The notes under the pieces are model-generated. The model was not told the origin of the DNA and did no database searches. It was given only the letters and a program-made list of their open reading frames with translations. A program made the position numbers and the translations under genes. Positions 6,641 to 9,030 of a stretch of 9,030 nucleotides of DNA are shown piece by piece (positions within the stretch are counted from its first letter, which is position 1; each line of letters starts with the position of its first letter). The stretch covers positions 1 through 9,030 of the forward strand of contig CALHAO010000201.1 of assembly GCA_937931765.1 (NCBI GenBank). The letters run 5' to 3'. The DNA comes from an uncultured Thiotrichaceae bacterium. Its GTDB lineage: Bacteria; Pseudomonadota; Gammaproteobacteria; Thiotrichales; Thiotrichaceae.

Positions 6641-6967
6641 CTAATCCATTGGAATAACGACCTGTGTGTCGTTTCTGACCAAAAAGTTGCGGCTGCGTAC
6701 CACCGAACGATCACTCACTAATCTGGCAACAGCCTTGTAAGTTCCGGCTGGCATTTTAATACGGGCCAGATGACGCTGAGCCTTTTTAAATGTCTCATTA
6801 CCATTGCGATACACCGTCCATTCAACAGACTCCAAAGCCGGACCGTTATCAATAGTAGCGATAAGATTCACATCAAATTCTTCAGCGGAAACCTGCTTTG
6901 TTATTGACGCTGAAAGACAAACACAGACAATAGTAAGTGTTAGTATATTTCTGGTAAATGATAGCAT
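6641..6967 (-). CDS. Small secreted protein of unknown function, beta-sandwich-like
   Basis: A 108-residue protein with a Sec signal peptide: Arg6 near the N-terminus, a hydrophobic core TLTIVCVCLSAS, and a cut after VSA at 26-28. The two cysteines (15 and 17) lie in the signal and do not form a lipobox, so the 80-residue mature form should be soluble in the periplasm or secreted. It holds alternating beta-strand patterns: VEWTVYRNG, then IKMPAGTYKAVARLVS, then SRNFLVRNDTQVVIPMD. The PAGTY-ARL-F-V-V pattern resembles the Ig-like or carboxypeptidase-regulatory modules found at the ends of exported proteins; this is an impression, not an identification. AAGGAGG (6973-6979) gives a full-consensus ribosome binding site. 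It is transcribed alone, toward glnS. Confidence 0.75.
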   Translation of the reverse strand: MLSFTRNILTLTIVCVCLSASITKQVSAEEFDVNLIATIDNGPALESVEWTVYRNGNETFKKAQRHLARIKMPAGTYKAVARLVSDRSVVRSRNFLVRNDTQVVIPMD

Positions 6968-6972
6968 AATTG

Positions 6973-6979
6973 CCTCCTT
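6973..6979 (-). promoter_or_regulatory. Full-consensus Shine-Dalgarno site (AAGGAGG)
   Basis: On the minus strand AAGGAGG is followed by five bases (CAATT) and the ATG at 6967. It is the strongest ribosome binding site in the window; the housekeeping genes nearby have weaker ones. It supports both the reality of the small gene and its start, and suggests efficient translation. Confidence 0.85.
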
Positions 6980-7123
6980 GCAACATATTACTGGGGAGTA
7001 GCAGGCAGGACCGATGTCTGACTTATCAGAAACTAATCAATGCAGATCATTCAGCACCTGACTGTGCGAACATCCTACAAATAGATTAAAAACAAACCAA
7101 CTACATACAACTATAGTAGGTCA

Positions 7124-7153
7124 GTTTAAGTATTTTTATTTATTATATGTCAA
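7124..7153 (-). promoter_or_regulatory. Possible promoter of the small secreted gene
   Basis: A perfect -35 hexamer, TTGACA, lies at 7148-7153 on the minus strand, preceded by long A/T tracts that could act as an UP element. The -10 region at the right distance is poor (CTTAAA at 17 bases, TTAAAC at 18). If used, it would give a leader of about 150 bases before the ATG at 6967. The leader has no structure I recognise as a riboswitch. Confidence 0.35.
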
Positions 7154-7167
7154 TTATTTCTTTTTTA

Positions 7168-7192
7168 TTTTTTTATCAAACTGATAAAAAAA
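7168..7192. repeat. Perfect 11-bp AT-only-flanked dyad (T7ATCA-N3-TGATA7)
   Basis: TTTTTTTATCA (7168-7178) and TGATAAAAAAA (7182-7192) are exact inverted copies around AAC. It lies 25 bases beyond the pilZ stop. As RNA it would form a weak A-U stem. It might act as a poor bidirectional terminator, or as bent or easily melted DNA, in the most AT-rich stretch of the window (about 7125-7195). Confidence 0.55.
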
Positions 7193-7216
7193 CTTATAAG
7201 GGCTTGTGTAGAAAAT

Positions 7217-7552
7217 TTAATAACATGGAAAAGTGGGTGCCTGATACAAACGATCAGCAATCAGGTTTTCAAAGTATTGTTGAATTCTGCTTTTGTTGGA
7301 ACCCGTAATTTGTATTCCAACCCCTTTCATCAAACTACGTTGGGCACCTACAGGCGTAATCCAGACAACCCGCCCAGGCACCACGGCCTTTTGTTTTTCT
7401 GAAAGTAAGTCAACCTGGACAAGCACTTCAGTGCCAAACGTCAGATCATTACTGGTAGGAACGAAGATACCCCCACCGCTCAACATAGGCAGGTAATGAT
7501 TATGCAATTCATCGCGGTCAGAAAGCACCAGTGATAATTTTTGTGATTCCAT
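7217..7552 (-). CDS. pilZ: PilZ, type IV pilus assembly protein
   Basis: A 111-residue single PilZ domain of the kind needed for type IV pilus biogenesis; in Pseudomonas and Xanthomonas it works with FimX and PilB at the cytoplasmic base. HYLPMLSGGGIFVPT and VVWITPVGAQ-GVGIQI match the Pseudomonas PilZ protein. The RxxxR arm that binds cyclic di-GMP is absent before the SGGG turn, and the usual Asp/Asn before the Ser is missing, as in Pseudomonas PilZ, so it probably does not bind the nucleotide itself. It follows holB by 26 bases, the usual gammaproteobacterial order. The ribosome binding site (AAGAA) is weak. Other pilus genes are not in view. Confidence 0.9.
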   Translation of the reverse strand: MESQKLSLVLSDRDELHNHYLPMLSGGGIFVPTSNDLTFGTEVLVQVDLLSEKQKAVVPGRVVWITPVGAQRSLMKGVGIQITGSNKSRIQQYFENLIADRLYQAPTFPCY

Positions 7553-7578
7553 GGTTTATTTTTCTTAGCATATTGTGG

Positions 7579-8541
7579 TTAGGATTTTAGCCACAACGAT
7601 AACATATTCTCTGCAAACAACTGATTATTCAAAGGATGAGTGGCCAAGCCTTTCATCTCGAGCAGTTCGTCATACAAAGTCCATAAATTCCGGCCGGAAA
7701 CCGCCTCATACAATGCCAATGTTTCTGGCTCGTCTTGCACAGCACTGGCCAAGGAAAACCGCAGCGCATGATGTATTGTATTTAATTGCCAATCGAGCAA
7801 CTGCTCTTTTGATTGTTTTGCCCATTCTGAGCCGACCTCAGCAATTGACTTATCCCTGCTGATGACTGCCAGTAACTGCTGCTGCCAAAGCTGGCGTGCC
7901 GCAATTAACTCACCAGAATCCAGCTCCAGCGCCAACATTGGCTTCCCACCGGCAAGATTTAAGAGTAACTCAGCACTCTGTGTTAACGGCTGAGCATGCA
8001 ACCAGGCCAAAGCTTGTTCAGAAGATGGCAGCGGCAAACGAATTTGCTGACAACGGCTCCTGATGGTGGGCAAAAGCGTTGAAGCGCGGGAACTAAACAA
8101 TAAAATATGTGTATCAGCTGATGGTTCTTCTAATGACTTCAACAAACTATTGGCAGCATTAACATTCATCCGGCCAGCTTCATGAATCAACACAACACGT
8201 GAAGGGCTATAACTACGGCTCAGCTCCAGAAAATGATTCAGCCCTCTGATCTGATCCACACTGATCACCTGCTTATCAGCGGGTGCAGCTATCATTTTAT
8301 AATCAGGATGCGCACCAGACTCAAATACCTGACAACTACGGCACGAACCACAGGCCTGGCCTTCCGCATCGCCAACTGGCGTGAGGCACAAAAAGCTCTT
8401 GACCAGCGACTGCATCAAAACCTCATGAGCACAACCTTCGTCACCACTAAACAACAGTGCATGCGGCAATCGCCCGTCTGCTCTAGCTCCCTGCAACCTT
8501 GACCAGGTAAGCTGGTGCCAGGAGTGAATCGTACCTATCAT
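7579..8541 (-). CDS. holB: DNA polymerase III delta' subunit
   Basis: Delta' is the stator of the clamp loader that puts the beta sliding clamp on DNA. With the chosen start it has 320 residues. RLPHALLFSG opens the AAA+ fold, but the P-loop is degenerate (GDEGCAH, no lysine), as expected because delta' does not hydrolyse ATP. A zinc module is seen as Cys52, then CGSCRSC (Cys64, 67, 70). HPDY, NAANSLLKSLEEP and IRSRC, with the conserved SRC arginine finger, follow. The C-terminal collar domain ends in MLSLWLKS. Two starts are possible. The ATG at 8541 gives an ATGA overlap with the tmk stop and fits family length near the first Trp. The ATG at 8553 adds four residues and has AAGG ten bases upstream. 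Confidence 0.93.
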   Translation of the reverse strand: MIGTIHSWHQLTWSRLQGARADGRLPHALLFSGDEGCAHEVLMQSLVKSFLCLTPVGDAEGQACGSCRSCQVFESGAHPDYKMIAAPADKQVISVDQIRGLNHFLELSRSYSPSRVVLIHEAGRMNVNAANSLLKSLEEPSADTHILLFSSRASTLLPTIRSRCQQIRLPLPSSEQALAWLHAQPLTQSAELLLNLAGGKPMLALELDSGELIAARQLWQQQLLAVISRDKSIAEVGSEWAKQSKEQLLDWQLNTIHHALRFSLASAVQDEPETLALYEAVSGRNLWTLYDELLEMKGLATHPLNNQLFAENMLSLWLKS

Positions 8542-9030
8542 ACCTGTCGCCATTGCTGTACAACCTTGTTCAATGACTGAATAACTTGCTGCCTGACCGC
8601 ATCAATAGTTTGAGCCGCATCCAGTATATGAAACCGGTCAATAGATTCTCCGGCACGTGCTAAGTAACCCTCACGAATTTTATTGAAGAACGCTGTCTGT
8701 TCGCGCTCAAAACGGTCAATGCCGACGGCCTGATCCACACTACGCTGCCTGACACGTTGCATGCCAATCTCAACATCCAGATCAAACAATAACGTACAAT
8801 CCGGCCGTAAATCACCTTGCACCCAATGCTCCAGCTCAGCGATACGCTCCAGTGACAAACCACGCCCATAGCCCTGATACGCATAGGTAGCATCGGTGAA
8901 ACGATCACAAATAACCCACTGCCCTTGTTCCAGGGCAGGAATAATTTTACGCTGAAGATGCTCATTTCTTGCTGCAAACATCAGCAATAATTCTGTATCT
9001 GCATGCATATCCGGCAGATCCGGATTCAGC
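8538..9030 (-). CDS. tmk: Thymidylate kinase (partial, N-terminus outside window)
   Basis: Tmk phosphorylates dTMP to dTDP with ATP, on the path to dTTP. The frame is open to the window edge: LNPDLPD precedes the internal Met at 9008, so that Met is not the start. The P-loop and first 50 or so residues lie outside the window. Visible parts are the TELLLMFAARNEH helix, the DRFTDATYAYQGYGRGL segment that binds dTMP, LLFDLDVE with the following RQR in the lid, and DRFERE. The stop codon overlaps holB (ATGA), so tmk, holB and pilZ form one cluster. In gammaproteobacteria mltG usually lies upstream of tmk. Confidence 0.95.
   Translation of the reverse strand, partial: LNPDLPDMHADTELLLMFAARNEHLQRKIIPALEQGQWVICDRFTDATYAYQGYGRGLSLERIAELEHWVQGDLRPDCTLLFDLDVEIGMQRVRQRSVDQAVGIDRFEREQTAFFNKIREGYLARAGESIDRFHILDAAQTIDAVRQQVIQSLNKVVQQWRQV

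Noticed and set aside
7017..7030. TCTGA-CTTA-TCAGA mini-dyad in the leader of the small secreted gene
   Set aside because: Five-base arms are expected by chance in a spacer of this size, and there is no supporting context.

Overview
The window is an ordinary chromosomal segment of a gammaproteobacterium of moderate GC (mid to high 40s percent, judged by eye). Organism evidence: HemL, RppH, NudF, GlnS, HolB and Tmk all read as close relatives of the enterobacterial and pseudomonad proteins. The minus-strand order tmk-holB-pilZ, with a PilZ of the type IV pilus kind, is typical of gammaproteobacteria. An HAD-IB phosphatase beside rppH recalls Pseudomonas. The genus cannot be fixed from this sequence. 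I see no transposase, phage gene, tRNA, rRNA or CRISPR array.

Layout. Bases 1-1291 (minus) hold a secreted trypsin-like serine protease with an unrecognised cysteine-containing C-terminal half. Its last codons overlap the start of another gene that runs off the window. Bases 1475-2761 (minus) are hemL (tetrapyrrole synthesis), which most likely starts at a GTG. A 213-base spacer rich in inverted repeats, including a perfect 19-bp one, separates hemL from rppH (2975-3460, minus; mRNA 5'-end pyrophosphohydrolase). Divergent from rppH are an HAD-IB phosphatase (3570-4226) and nudF (4223-4798), joined by an ATGA overlap, then glnS (4908-6581).

A stem-loop at 6604-6631 separates glnS from a convergent small gene (6641-6967, minus) for a secreted beta-rich protein of unknown role. 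This gene has a full-consensus ribosome binding site and a very AT-rich upstream region. The right end (7217 to the edge, minus) is the tmk-holB-pilZ cluster; tmk lacks its N-terminal part because of the window edge.

Functionally, most genes are housekeeping: heme precursor synthesis, RNA decay, ADP-ribose turnover, Gln-tRNA charging, dTTP supply, the replication clamp loader and type IV pilus assembly. The parts not explained by known families are the C-terminal domain of the protease with its coupled downstream gene, the small secreted protein, and the structured hemL-rppH spacer. I find no convincing evidence of a wholly new multi-gene system.
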